Numbered from the stretch's first letter, positions 12,052 to 19,885 are shown. The stretch: DNA of 62,381 nucleotides from Rubrivivax benzoatilyticus JA2 = ATCC BAA-35 (GCF_000190375.1 NZ_AEWG01000097.1:1-62381); one strand, 5' to 3'. Notes: generated from the sequence alone by a model not told the origin. Translations and numbers: made by a program.

Positions 12052-13407
12052 ATGACCCACGCACTGCACGTCTGGGCGGACGAGACCCGGGTGGCCACTG
12101 TCGAACACGAGGGACGCGACGACCGCTGGCGCCTGAGTTATGCCGAGCCTTGGGTCGCCGACGCCCGGTCCTACCCGCTGTCTCCGGCACTGCCGTTGAC
12201 GCGTCCACCGGCCGACTACCCGTCGGCGTCCATCAAACGTTTCATCGAGCACCTGTTGCCCGAAGGCCGGGCGCTGGACGTGGCGGTCGCCTACAACGGC
12301 CTGGCCAGGACCAACGTCTTCGGTCTCATCTGGGCCCTGGGCGCCGAGACGGCGGGCGCGCTGCGCTTCACGGGCGACGCCGCGGCGGCGCAGGCGGGTG
12401 AAGCCGTGCTGCGAGAGGTCTCCCGGCCGGAACTCGACCGGCGCATCGCCGAGCGCGAGCACGTGCCGCTGACGGTGTGGGACGGCAAGGTCCGCATGTC
12501 GGTGGCCGGCCTGCAGGACAAGCTGCTGGTCTATCTCGACCGGCCGCTCGACGACGGCGGACGGCTCTTCCTGGTGGATGGGCAGCGCCTGGCCTCGACG
12601 CACATCCTCAAGCCCGACACCGGCAACCCGAAGACGCCGCACCTGGCGGTCAATGAACACTTCTGCATGTCGCTGGCCCGACGCATGGGCCTGCCGGCGG
12701 CCGAGGTCGGGCTGCTGCGCACGCCCCGGCCGGTGCTGGTGGTGCGGCGCTTCGACCGCGAGCTCGACAACGCCGGCGGCCAGCCCCGGGTCCGGCGCCG
12801 GCACATCATCGACGCCTGCCAGGCCTGCGACCTGCCGGTCGCCTACAAGTACGAGCGCAACCTGGGCAGTGCCGAGGCGGTGCGCCACATCCGCGACGGC
12901 GTCAGCTTCGAGCGCCTGTTCGGCTGCGCCGAGCTCACGGCCAACAAGGCGGCCGCCCGGCTGGCGATGCTGCGTTGGGCGCTGTTCCAGTTCCTGATCG
13001 GCAACAGCGACGCCCACGGCAAGAACTTCTCGTTCTTCGTGCGCCCGGGCGGCCTGCTGGAACCGACGCCCTGGTACGACCTGGTGAGCGTGCTGCAGTA
13101 CGACGGGCTCGACACCGAGCTGGCCATGGCCTACGGCGATGTCTTCAGTCACGCCGAGCTGTCGCCCTTCGCGTTGGCGGACTTCGCCACACGCTGCGGC
13201 ATCGACCGCAAGCTGATGCGCCGGGAAGGCCAGCGGCTGGCCAGGCTGGCCGAAGCCGCGGCGGCCGCCCAGGCTGAAGACGCCGCCTACGAAGGCGAGG
13301 CCGAGCGTGCCTTCGTCCAGCGCATCGCCGGCTTCGTGGTGGAACAGGCCCGGCGGCTCACGCAGCTGGTGGCGGACGCCGCGGTCTTGAAGGACGAGTA
13401 CCTCTGA
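12052..13407 (+). CDS. hipA: HipA-like serine/threonine kinase toxin
   Basis: 451 aa, full length for two-domain HipA. Known HipA kinases phosphorylate aminoacyl-tRNA synthetases (GltX in E. coli) and arrest growth. Motifs seen: Ser150 in MSVAGLQDK, equivalent to the E. coli autophosphorylation site; the ATP lysine Lys187 in THILKP; HLAVNEHFCMSLARRMG; the catalytic loop NSDAHGKN at 318-325 with Asp320; and the metal-binding Asp343 in PWYDLV. All catalytic residues are intact, so the toxin looks active. The target here is unknown. Codon bias resembles the neighbours, arguing against a very recent arrival. Confidence 0.95.
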   Translation: MTHALHVWADETRVATVEHEGRDDRWRLSYAEPWVADARSYPLSPALPLTRPPADYPSASIKRFIEHLLPEGRALDVAVAYNGLARTNVFGLIWALGAETAGALRFTGDAAAAQAGEAVLREVSRPELDRRIAEREHVPLTVWDGKVRMSVAGLQDKLLVYLDRPLDDGGRLFLVDGQRLASTHILKPDTGNPKTPHLAVNEHFCMSLARRMGLPAAEVGLLRTPRPVLVVRRFDRELDNAGGQPRVRRRHIIDACQACDLPVAYKYERNLGSAEAVRHIRDGVSFERLFGCAELTANKAAARLAMLRWALFQFLIGNSDAHGKNFSFFVRPGGLLEPTPWYDLVSVLQYDGLDTELAMAYGDVFSHAELSPFALADFATRCGIDRKLMRREGQRLARLAEAAAAAQAEDAAYEGEAERAFVQRIAGFVVEQARRLTQLVADAAVLKDEYL

Positions 13408-13449
13408 GCGCCGCAAGGAGGCGCCTCGCAGCTGACGAAAAGCTCCGCC

Positions 13450-13806
13450 TCAATACCCGGCCTCGAACCACACCGGCTCGCGCCGCCGCAGCTCCGCCAG
13501 CAGCCCCATCGTCTGCGGCACCAGCGCGCTGACGGCGTACCAGACGGCTTCGCGGCGCGGCTCGCGGCCTTCGCGCAGCGCTGCGTGCAGCGCCTGCCAG
13601 CCGGCCCAGTCGGCCAGCGCCAGCTTGTCGCGCAGCACCGGCGTCAGGTTGCCCAGCGTGTGCGCCATCGTCAGCAGTTGCGCCTCGACGGCGGCCAGCG
13701 TGCGCGGGCTGGCGAAGAGCTCGTCTTCGCCCTGCATCGCCCGCGTCAGGTCGCCGACCGCGGCGCCGGCGTCCATCACGATGGCGTACAGCGCCTGGTG
13801 GTACAC
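13450..13806 (-). CDS. Unrecognised 118-aa helical protein, last gene of the nifB operon
   Basis: Function not recognised. GTG 13806 lies 3 bp after the stop of the SIR2-like gene, so the two are probably translated together. The product is predicted almost all helical (YHQALYAIVMDAGAAVGDLTRAM; AVEAQLLTMAHTLGNLTPVLRDKLALADWAG), with no signal peptide and no cysteines. It could be a four-helix partner protein for the SIR2-like product. It ends 43 bp from the convergent hipA stop, closing the accessory operon that begins with nifB. Confidence 0.75.
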   Translation of the reverse strand: MYHQALYAIVMDAGAAVGDLTRAMQGEDELFASPRTLAAVEAQLLTMAHTLGNLTPVLRDKLALADWAGWQALHAALREGREPRREAVWYAVSALVPQTMGLLAELRRREPVWFEAGY

Positions 13807-13809
13807 GGC

Positions 13810-14649
13810 TCAGGCCGGCTGCGGCAGGCCGGTCAGCGCCTCGGCCACCTCGGCCAGCGGCAGCGCGATGCGCACGATGCCCTGCTCGTCCAGGAAACGC
13901 TGCTCCATGCGCGTCGGCGTCTCGGGCAGCACGGCGTAGTGCGGCCCGGCGCTGCGCTTCATCACCTGGCGCGCGAAGGCGCGCGGCAGCTGGTCGTCGA
14001 AGCGGCAGCCGAGGAAGACGAAACCCAGCGCCGCGCGGCGCTGCTGCACGACGGCCGGGATCGGCGTCTGGATGTCGATCTCGGTCAGCACCTCGACGAA
14101 GTCGGAGTCCGAGATCAGGTAGTTCGACGCCGGCGAGCGTCCGCCCCAGGGTTTGTAGAACACGGTGCGCGCTTCCTGCGGCGCGTCGGTGGCGTGGCCG
14201 TCGGCGCCGTACCAGCCGGTCCAGGTGCCGAAGTGTTCGCTCTGCGACAGGCCCTGCACCTCGGCCCAGTCGTCGCGGGCGGAGAGCGCGCGGCGCAGCG
14301 TGTCGTCGTACCAGCAGTCGACGATCAGCGGCGCCGGCAGCGCCGCCAGCCAGCGGTGCAGCGCCGACGGCGCGGCCGGCGCGGCGAAGGCCTGGTCCAT
14401 CGTGTTGACCAGCGTCTTGCGGTGCTTGAAGTTCTCGATGAACTGCGCCGCGGCGGTGAGCCGGTTGCGGATCTTGGCCGGCACCGAGACGCGCGCGGTG
14501 AGCAGCGCCGCCAGCGCCAGCGCGTCGGCCGGCGGCCGCGGGCCGTCGCACAGCGCCAGCAGCCCGGGGCCGAGATAGGGGCACAGCGTGCCGGCGGCCA
14601 GGCCGGCGGCGACGGCCTCGGGCAGCGTGTCGATCGTCGTGTGACTCAT
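13810..14649 (-). CDS. SIR2-like domain protein in the nif accessory operon
   Basis: 279 aa. Near the N terminus is AGTLCPYLGPGLLAL (about residues 19-33), the nucleotide-binding loop of the SIR2-like superfamily (family assignment by motif, similar to SIR2_2). Further family-like parts are ALPAPLIVDCWYDDTLRRAL, VFYKPWGG, NYLISDSDFVEVL and GFVFLGCRFDDQLPRAFARQVM, resembling the C-terminal strands of SIR2-like proteins in defence systems. The classical sirtuin zinc ribbon is not visible. NAD+ binding or hydrolysis is inferred. It sits in a sigma-54/NifA-type operon, 14 bp after a small orf and 3 bp before a 118-aa partner, so it should be made with nitrogenase. DraT also consumes NAD+. Confidence 0.75.
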   Translation of the reverse strand: MSHTTIDTLPEAVAAGLAAGTLCPYLGPGLLALCDGPRPPADALALAALLTARVSVPAKIRNRLTAAAQFIENFKHRKTLVNTMDQAFAAPAAPSALHRWLAALPAPLIVDCWYDDTLRRALSARDDWAEVQGLSQSEHFGTWTGWYGADGHATDAPQEARTVFYKPWGGRSPASNYLISDSDFVEVLTEIDIQTPIPAVVQQRRAALGFVFLGCRFDDQLPRAFARQVMKRSAGPHYAVLPETPTRMEQRFLDEQGIVRIALPLAEVAEALTGLPQPA

Positions 14650-14663
14650 CGCGGTTCTCCGGT

Positions 14664-14921
14664 TCAGCGCCGTGCGGCGACGAAGACGGCGGCGGCCTGC
14701 GCCGGGTCGGCGGTGACCTGCCAGCAGTGGCCGTCGGAAGCGCCGAGAAACAGCGCGCAGCGTTCGCCGGCGGCGGCCGGCGTCTCGTCGCGCAGGTCGA
14801 CGGCGTCGACGACGACGACACGCAGCGGCGCCAGGCGCTCGCGCAGCCGCGTGGCGGCGGCCCGCAGGTCGGGCGCCGCCTCGGCCAGCGCCAGCGCGTC
14901 GGCGAGCGTGGCGGCGTCCAT
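14664..14921 (-). CDS. Small unrecognised nif-linked protein (85 aa)
   Basis: Function not recognised. ATG 14921 overlaps the nifT stop by one base (TGATG), so it is coupled to nifT. The sequence is alanine-rich and helical at first (ATLADALALAEAAPDLRAAATRLRERLAPL), then reads as a small alpha/beta unit: RVVVVDAVDLRDE, then CALFLGASDGHCWQVTADPAQAAAVFVAARR. No signal peptide. Small orfs of this size follow nifT in other proteobacterial nif clusters (from memory, possibly the DUF6129 type), but I cannot confirm that match. Confidence 0.7.
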   Translation of the reverse strand: MDAATLADALALAEAAPDLRAAATRLRERLAPLRVVVVDAVDLRDETPAAAGERCALFLGASDGHCWQVTADPAQAAAVFVAARR

Positions 14922-15133
14922 CAGTCCTCCGCCAGCTTCTTGGCTTCGACGGTGATCGGCAGCGTCGTCGTCTCGGCCATCTCGGGCAGCGACAGCACCC
15001 AGCCGTTGGCCAGCGTCACGGTGCCGCCCCACAGGCCCGGCTTCTCCTGCGCGACCACGGGCTCCTCCAGGTCCTTCTTCGGCACGTAGGCCGAGAGCAC
15101 CCCGGCGGAATTGCGGCGCATCATCACTTTCAT
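14921..15133 (-). CDS. nifT: NifT/FixU family protein
   Basis: 70 aa, normal for NifT. Starts at ATG 15133 with MKVMMRRNSAGVLSAYVPKKDLEEPVV and contains GGTVTLANGWVLSLPEM, the typical NifT beta-rich core. NifT is widespread in nif clusters and usually follows nifK; its exact role is not settled, and mutants in other species have weak phenotypes. Here it is separated from nifK and sits 28 bp after nifS in the nifB operon. Its stop overlaps the next gene by one base. Confidence 0.9.
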   Translation of the reverse strand: MKVMMRRNSAGVLSAYVPKKDLEEPVVAQEKPGLWGGTVTLANGWVLSLPEMAETTTLPITVEAKKLAED

Positions 15134-15161
15134 CGTCGGCTCCAGTCGTGGAATCGTGGAT

Positions 15162-16319
15162 TCAGGGGCAGGCCGCCACGGCGGCGTCCTGCAGCAAGGG
15201 GGCGATGGCGGCGTGCACGGCGTCCAGTGCCTGCTGCACGTCGGCTTCGGTGCTGTCGCGGCCGAGCGAAAAACGCAGCGCGGCGCGCGCATGCAGTGCC
15301 GGTTCACCCATCGCCAGCAGCACGTGCGAAGGCTGCGTGCCGCCGGCGGCGCAGGCCGCGCCCGACGAGGCGACGACGCCGGCGCGCTCCAGCCGGCCGA
15401 GCACGATTTCGGCGTCCAGCGTGCCGAAACGCAGGCAGCAGGTGTTGACCACGCGCACGGCGCGGCGGCCGTAGACCTGCACGCCGGGCAGGGTGGCGCA
15501 GCCGGCTTCCAGCCGGTCGCGCAGCTCGGCGATGCGCGGCAGGTCGTCGGCCAGCGTTGCCGCGGCGCGGTCGCAGGCGGCGGCGAAGCCGGCGATGCCG
15601 GGCAGGTTCTCGGTGCCGCCGCGGCGGTGGCGCTCCTGGCGCCCGGGCAGCAGCGGCGCCAGCGCGAAGCCTTTGCGCACGACGAGTGCGCCGACGCCCT
15701 TGGGCCCGTGCAGCTTGTGCGCCGAGACGCTCAGCAGGTCGGCGCCCAGCGCGGCGAAGTCCAGCGCCGCCTTGCCGGCGAGCTGCGTCGCGTCGACGTG
15801 CAGCCGGGAGCCGGCGGCGTGCGCCAGCTCGGCGAGTTCGGCCACCGGCATGCGCACGCCGGTCTCGTTGTTGGCGCCCATCACGCTGACCAGCGCGGCG
15901 TCGGCGGCGATCGCCTCGCGCGCCGCGTCCAGGTCGACGCGGCCGTCGGCGTCGACCGGCAGGCGCGTCACCGGCACGCCTTCGGCCTCCAGCCGCGCGG
16001 CCAGCGCCATCAGGCCCGGGTGTTCGACGCTGCTCAGCACGAGGCGCTGGCGCCCGGTGCCGCGGGTCGCCGCCAGCGCGGCGTGCACGGCGCTGTGGTT
16101 GGCTTCGGTGGCGCCGCTGGTGAAGACCAGCTCCGCCGGCTGGCAGCCCAGGAACGCGGCGACGCGGGCGCGGGCGTCGGCCAGCAGCCGCCGCGCCTGC
16201 TGGCCGGGCTCGTGCGTCGACGAGGGGTTGGCCCAGGCGACTTCGAGCGCGTGCAGCATCGCCGCCACCGCTTCGGGCGCCGGCGCGGTGGTCGCGTTGT
16301 GGTCGAGGTAGACGCTCAC
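15162..16319 (-). CDS. nifS: Cysteine desulfurase NifS
   Basis: 385 aa PLP-dependent enzyme that takes sulfur from cysteine for nitrogenase Fe-S clusters. It starts at GTG 16319 (MSVYLDHNATT), overlapping the upstream stop by 4 nt. Conserved parts: the start motif YLDHNATT, SGATEANHSAV, the PLP lysine Lys202 in SAHKLHGPKG, and the catalytic Cys323 in SSGAACAAG. It is located in the nifB operon with an IscA-type carrier, a ferredoxin and NifZ, which together supply and handle clusters. The active-site loop and length fit the NifS/IscS class I group. Confidence 0.95.
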   Translation of the reverse strand: MSVYLDHNATTAPAPEAVAAMLHALEVAWANPSSTHEPGQQARRLLADARARVAAFLGCQPAELVFTSGATEANHSAVHAALAATRGTGRQRLVLSSVEHPGLMALAARLEAEGVPVTRLPVDADGRVDLDAAREAIAADAALVSVMGANNETGVRMPVAELAELAHAAGSRLHVDATQLAGKAALDFAALGADLLSVSAHKLHGPKGVGALVVRKGFALAPLLPGRQERHRRGGTENLPGIAGFAAACDRAAATLADDLPRIAELRDRLEAGCATLPGVQVYGRRAVRVVNTCCLRFGTLDAEIVLGRLERAGVVASSGAACAAGGTQPSHVLLAMGEPALHARAALRFSLGRDSTEADVQQALDAVHAAIAPLLQDAAVAACP

Positions 16320-16675
16320 GGCCAGAAGATCCGCGTCTCGTCGTGGCAGACCTGGGCCAGCGCGGCGTCCAGCGTCAGGCCCTCGCCGACCAGCGTCCAG
16401 CGGCTCTCGACGTGGTCGCGCGCGTGCAGCCGCCAGCGGCCGCTGGCGTCGGGCTCGAACCAGGCGATGGCGATCTCGCCGCCGTCGGGGTCGACATTGC
16501 GCGAGCAGTTGGCGCTGAGGATCTTCCAGCCCGCGCCTTCGGCCGCCAGGCGCGGGCGCACGTAGCGGTAGCGGCTGCGTGCGGCCAGCGCACGCTCGAT
16601 GCGCGCCGCGTCCAGCGCGACGACGGCGGCCCGCGGGCCACGGTCGACGGGCGGGCGGCGCACGGCGGCGTTCAT
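16316..16675 (-). CDS. Unrecognised 119-aa nif-linked protein
   Basis: Function not recognised. ATG 16675 overlaps the NifZ-like stop (ATGA), and its own stop overlaps nifS (GTGA), so it is tightly embedded in the nifB operon. After a basic N terminus the chain reads RIERALAARSRYRYVRPRL, WKILSANCSRNVDPDGGEIAIAWFEPD and WRLHARDHVESRWTLVGEG, a compact beta-rich pattern without membrane segments. Two cysteines (in ANCSRN and VCHDE) do not form a known cluster motif. It may be a small nif accessory factor; nothing in the sequence shows its activity. Confidence 0.75.
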   Translation of the reverse strand: MNAAVRRPPVDRGPRAAVVALDAARIERALAARSRYRYVRPRLAAEGAGWKILSANCSRNVDPDGGEIAIAWFEPDASGRWRLHARDHVESRWTLVGEGLTLDAALAQVCHDETRIFWP

Positions 16676-16929
16676 CCGCCGGCCCCGGCTTCTGTGGCCG
16701 GCACGATCTCCTCCTCGAGGCAGCCGAGCACGCACAGGCCGAAGTCGACCATGTACAGCGGCACGTTGGCCTCGGCGTGGTGGCCGACCTGGACGATCTC
16801 GCCCGGGCCGCCACGCACGATCAGCAACTGGTCTTCTTCGGCGTCGGGCACCGAGCCGTCGTTGTAGAGGTCGACGGCGGCCCGGACTTCCAGGCCCCAG
16901 GGGTAGCGCGGCAGGCGGGGGTCGAGCAT
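16672..16929 (-). CDS. nifZ: Second NifZ-like protein (85 aa)
   Basis: 85 aa from ATG 16929. YPWGLEVRAAVDLYNDGSVPD, then LLIVRGGPGEIVQVGHH and VPLYMVDFG match the NifZ pattern (G.xVRA...NDGS.P, then a GxxGEIVxVG loop and a YxVxF strand). It lies 9 bp after the longer nifZ, so two NifZ-type domains are made as separate polypeptides. A. vinelandii NifZ is a single longer chain of about 150-160 aa. NifZ acts in P-cluster maturation of NifDK. The C-terminal VLGCLEEEIV may extend the fold. The gene name is by family, not orthology. Confidence 0.75.
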   Translation of the reverse strand: MLDPRLPRYPWGLEVRAAVDLYNDGSVPDAEEDQLLIVRGGPGEIVQVGHHAEANVPLYMVDFGLCVLGCLEEEIVPATEAGAGG

Positions 16930-16938
16930 CGTGGGTCC

Positions 16939-17274
16939 TCAGCGCAGGTCGTCGAGTTGGCCGGCGCGCTCGCCCAGCCGGGCCAGCACCTCGGGCGGCA
17001 GATGGTCGAGCGTGCACAGCTCCTTGGCGCGCATGCCGACCTGGCGGCCGCTGGCGACGAACTCGACGGTGTAGATGTAGTACTGCTGCAGGAAGCTGCC
17101 GATCGAGCGCACGTAGCCGACGTCGCCGCGTTCGACCAGCACGTCGCCGATGTCGCGGCCGCCGAAAGTGCCGTCGTTGCGCACCTTGATGCGGGCGGCG
17201 ACGCGTTCGCCGATCTCGAAACGCGGCGGGCCCGCGAGTTCGACCTCGTCGTCGTCGCGCACGATGTCAGCCAT
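16939..17274 (-). CDS. nifZ: NifZ, P-cluster maturation factor
   Basis: 111 aa from ATG 17274. The core RFEIGERVAARIKVRNDGTFGG, GDVLVERGDVGYVRSIGSFLQQ and YYIYTVEFVASGRQVGMRAKEL is the standard NifZ domain. In A. vinelandii and Klebsiella, NifZ is needed for formation of the second P-cluster of the MoFe protein. The C-terminal tail (DHLPPEVLARLGERAGQLDDLR) is short and helical. It is followed 9 bp later by a second NifZ-like gene and preceded by the IscA-type carrier, all in one leftward operon from nifB. Confidence 0.9.
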   Translation of the reverse strand: MADIVRDDDEVELAGPPRFEIGERVAARIKVRNDGTFGGRDIGDVLVERGDVGYVRSIGSFLQQYYIYTVEFVASGRQVGMRAKELCTLDHLPPEVLARLGERAGQLDDLR

Positions 17275-17328
17275 GGCGGGGTCTCGGCGGCACGGTCTCG
17301 AGGGGTTCGGCCGTCATCGCCCGTCTCC

Positions 17329-17715
17329 CTAGACGCGGCTGATGCGGCGCAGCGAGTCCAGCGACACGCTGGCCTGCGCCGGCGGCGCCGCACCGGCGCT
17401 GGAGCAGCCGCAGGCGGCCTGCCTCGGGTCGTGGAAACGCAGGCCGCTGGAGGTCGGCGTGTCGGCGAAGTCGACCGTCACGCCGTCCAGCAGCGCGGCG
17501 CTGGCCGCGGGCAGGAAGACACGCAGGCCGTTGACGTCGAGCACGGCGTCGCCATCCTGCGGCGCGGCGTCGAGGCTGAAACTGCTCGACAGCCCCGAGC
17601 AGCCGCCCGGCGTCACCGTCAGCCGGAACCCGCCGGCCGGGTGCTCCGACAAGCGCAGCAATCGCCGCATGAACTTCTCGGCGGCGGGGGTGACGACGAC
17701 GTTCGCCGCGCCCAT
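17329..17715 (-). CDS. IscA/HesB-type Fe-S carrier of the nif operon
   Basis: 128 aa A-type carrier. The three metal/cluster cysteines are visible: Cys39 in VTPGGCSGLS, and Cys102 and Cys104 in ACGCSS. Between them are the usual strands (FSLDAAPQDGDAVLDVNGLRVFLP; VDFADT). About 20 residues continue past the usual CGC end, as in other nif-linked HesB/NifIscA proteins. ATG 17715 lies 2 bp after the ferredoxin stop. It probably passes Fe-S clusters assembled with NifS sulfur to nif proteins such as NifB or NifH. Confidence 0.9.
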   Translation of the reverse strand: MGAANVVVTPAAEKFMRRLLRLSEHPAGGFRLTVTPGGCSGLSSSFSLDAAPQDGDAVLDVNGLRVFLPAASAALLDGVTVDFADTPTSSGLRFHDPRQAACGCSSAGAAPPAQASVSLDSLRRISRV

Positions 17716-17717
17716 CG

Positions 17718-17912
17718 TCAGACCTTCTTGATGCAGTTGTCGACGGGGCAGACGGCGATGCACTGCGGGGCGTCGAAGTGGCCTTCGCACTCGGTGCACT
17801 TGGCCGGATCGATGATGAAGCTGCCGCCCTTTTCGCGGATGGCGTTGTTCGGGCATTCGGCTTCGCAGGCCGAGCAGCCGGAGCACATGGAGGCGATGAT
17901 CTTCAGGGCCAT
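17718..17912 (-). CDS. 2[4Fe-4S] ferredoxin, FdxN type
   Basis: 64 aa. The first cluster motif is [11 protein letters not shown] (Cys9, 12, 15, 19). The second is [22 protein letters not shown], with an insertion between the first pair and the last two cysteines, typical of nif-linked ferredoxins next to nifB (FdxN). It could donate electrons to nitrogenase reductase or to NifB. ATG 17912 lies 35 bp after nifB in the same operon. The protein is small and soluble with no other domain. Confidence 0.93.
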   Translation of the reverse strand: MALKIIASMCSGCSACEAECPNNAIREKGGSFIIDPAKCTECEGHFDAPQCIAVCPVDNCIKKV

Positions 17913-17947
17913 GGGGTTCTCCTCGTGGGGCAGGGAAGGGGACGGGA

Positions 17948-19522
17948 TCAGGCCGCCGCGGTGCCGGTGAAGGCCCCCAGGCGCAGGCGCGCATCGCCGC
18001 GCGGCTGGTGGACGACGGCGCCGCTGGCGATGCGTTCGCGGTAGTCGGCGAACCAGGCCAGCGCGGCCTTCTCGATGAACTCGTGGGCGTAGCGGTCCAC
18101 CGGCTCGATGCCGGCGCGTTGCAGCTCGTCGCGCGGGCAGGCGCCGATCTTGGCGACCAGCACCGCGTGGCAGTCGGCCAGCGCCTGGACTATGGACGGC
18201 AGCTGCTCGTCCTCGCCGTAGCCGCCCTGGCAGTACAGGTCGACGCGGCGGTGGCCGACGAAGCTCGCGGCGCCGGCGCCGACCTCGTAGATCTGGAACT
18301 CGGTGGCGTGGCCGAAGTGCTGGTTGACCCGGCCCTGGCTCTCGCTGGCCACGGCGACCAGCACCTTCAGCCCGTCGTCGGCGAGGCGCGTGTCGAAAGC
18401 CGCGGCCAGCGCGTCGACCTTGGCCTGGTGCTGGGCCTGGCGCTGCAGCTCGACCTGCTGCTGGTAGGCGCGGCGCTTGTCCAGGTCGTAGACGACGGCC
18501 AGGTCCTCGATCTTCTCGAGCGTGAACTCGTCGCTGCGGTCTTCGCCGAGCATGCCGACGGCGTCGGCGCGGCACTGGCGGCAGTGGCGCATCAGGTTGG
18601 CGCCGCCGGCGCAGGCGTCCTGCACGGCCTTCAGCTCCTGCGCCGTCGGGCCGCGCTGGCCGTTGAGGCCGTAGAAGGTGCCGTGCTCGGCCTCCGAGAT
18701 CAGCGGCATGATGTTGTGCAGGAAGGCGCCGCGTGCCTTGACGGCCTTGTTCACCTCGATCAGGTGCTCGTCGTTGACGCCCGGGATCAGCACCGAGTTC
18801 ACCTTCACCAGCACGCCGCGTGCGGTGAGCATCTCCAGGCCCAGCATCTGCCGCTCGTGCAGGATGCGCGCCGCTTCCAGGCCGGTGACGCGGCGGTGGT
18901 CATGGAAGATCCAGGGATAGATCTTCTCGCCCACGGCCGGGTCGACCATGTTGATCGTGATCGTGACGTGGTCGACGTTGTACTGGACGATCTCGTCGAC
19001 CCAGTCGGGCAGCGCCAGGCCGTTGGTCGACAGGCAGAGCTTGATGTCCGGCGCGTGCTGCTGCAGCAGGCGCATGGTCTCGAAGGTCTTCTGCGGATTG
19101 GCCAGCGAGTCGCCGGGGCCGGCGATGCCCAGCACCGTCATCTGCGGGATCGCGCTGGCCACCGCCAGCACCTTCTTCACCGCCTGCTCGGGCGTCAGCT
19201 TCTGGCTGACGACGCCGGGGCGGCTCTCGTTGCTGCAGTCGTACTTGCGGTTGCAGTAGTGGCACTGGATGTTGCAGGCCGGGGCGACCGCGACGTGCAT
19301 GCGCGCGAAGTGGTGGTGCGCTTCCTCGGAGTAGCAGGGATGGTTCTTGACCTTCTCCCAGATCTCCGCCGGCATGTCCTCGGGGCCGGCCGAGGAGCCG
19401 CAGCCGGACTTGCCGGCACCGCCGCTGCTGCTGCAGCCGCCAGCACTGGCGGGCGCGGCGTCGCCGAGGGCGGGCCGGCTGCGGCGCAGGTCACCGATCG
19501 AGATGAAGGCAGTGTGGCTCAT
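17948..19522 (-). CDS. nifB: FeMo-cofactor biosynthesis protein NifB
   Basis: 524 aa. A radical-SAM enzyme that fuses two 4Fe clusters and inserts carbide to make NifB-co, the FeMo-co precursor. The radical-SAM motif [14 protein letters not shown] has Cys83, Cys87 and Cys90. The C-terminal third carries the NifX-like cofactor-binding domain ([27 protein letters not shown]), as in the long NifB form. The N terminus has a glycine/serine-rich, cysteine-containing linker (residues 29-45). It is the first gene of the accessory operon, with a sigma-54 promoter (19556-19570) and NifA-type site (19626-19641) upstream. Confidence 0.97.
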   Translation of the reverse strand: MSHTAFISIGDLRRSRPALGDAAPASAGGCSSSGGAGKSGCGSSAGPEDMPAEIWEKVKNHPCYSEEAHHHFARMHVAVAPACNIQCHYCNRKYDCSNESRPGVVSQKLTPEQAVKKVLAVASAIPQMTVLGIAGPGDSLANPQKTFETMRLLQQHAPDIKLCLSTNGLALPDWVDEIVQYNVDHVTITINMVDPAVGEKIYPWIFHDHRRVTGLEAARILHERQMLGLEMLTARGVLVKVNSVLIPGVNDEHLIEVNKAVKARGAFLHNIMPLISEAEHGTFYGLNGQRGPTAQELKAVQDACAGGANLMRHCRQCRADAVGMLGEDRSDEFTLEKIEDLAVVYDLDKRRAYQQQVELQRQAQHQAKVDALAAAFDTRLADDGLKVLVAVASESQGRVNQHFGHATEFQIYEVGAGAASFVGHRRVDLYCQGGYGEDEQLPSIVQALADCHAVLVAKIGACPRDELQRAGIEPVDRYAHEFIEKAALAWFADYRERIASGAVVHQPRGDARLRLGAFTGTAAA

Positions 19523-19555
19523 GGCGGGCCCGTCGGTTGAGGACGAGCGCGCACT

Positions 19556-19570
19556 GCGAGAGCCGTGCCA
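19556..19570 (-). promoter_or_regulatory. Sigma-54 promoter of the nifB operon
   Basis: On the minus strand TGGCAC-GGCTC-TCGC. The -24 element is perfect and the -12 element keeps GC with one change (TCGC for TTGC). The start would fall near 19544, about 22 nt before the nifB ATG. Confidence 0.75.
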
Positions 19571-19625
19571 TGCCTCGATCCCTTATGGATCAAGGACTTG
19601 CGGAAGGTGTCGGGCGTCGGCCGGC

Positions 19626-19641
19626 TGTGCTCTTCGCGACA
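19626..19641. promoter_or_regulatory. NifA upstream activator site of nifB
   Basis: TGT-N10-ACA with half-sites at 19626-19628 and 19639-19641, about 60-70 bp upstream of the -24 element and 80-100 bp from the predicted start, the usual NifA distance. It lies just beyond the end of yacG. Confidence 0.7.
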
Positions 19642-19662
19642 AAGCCGACAGCGGCCGGGGCG

Positions 19663-19863
19663 TTATTGGCGTGTTGGCGGGCTCGGCGTGTCTTCGCCGG
19701 CGTCGGGCGGCGCCTCGGCGGCGACGCGGTAGCTCTCGCTGGCCCAGGCCCCCAGGTCCAGGCTGCGGCAGCGTTCGCTGCAGAACGGGCGCCAGCGGTT
19801 CTGCGGCGAATACGGCGTCGGCGTCTTGCAGGCCGGGCAGGGGACGAGGCGGGCAGCGGTCAC
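19663..19863 (-). CDS. yacG: DNA gyrase inhibitor YacG
   Basis: 66 aa zinc-binding protein. The motif CPACKTPTPYSPQNRWRPFCSERCRSLDLGAWASESYRV shows the four YacG zinc cysteines (CxxC and CxxxC) and the conserved FCS.RCRxxDLGxWA. In E. coli YacG binds GyrB and blocks DNA binding. It is the terminal gene of the pilB-pilC-pilD-coaE-zapD-yacG group, 22 bp after zapD, an arrangement common in betaproteobacteria. The C-terminal tail is short and proline-rich. Confidence 0.93.
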   Translation of the reverse strand: MTAARLVPCPACKTPTPYSPQNRWRPFCSERCRSLDLGAWASESYRVAAEAPPDAGEDTPSPPTRQ

Positions 19864-19885
19864 GGGGAAACGAAGGGGAGACAGG

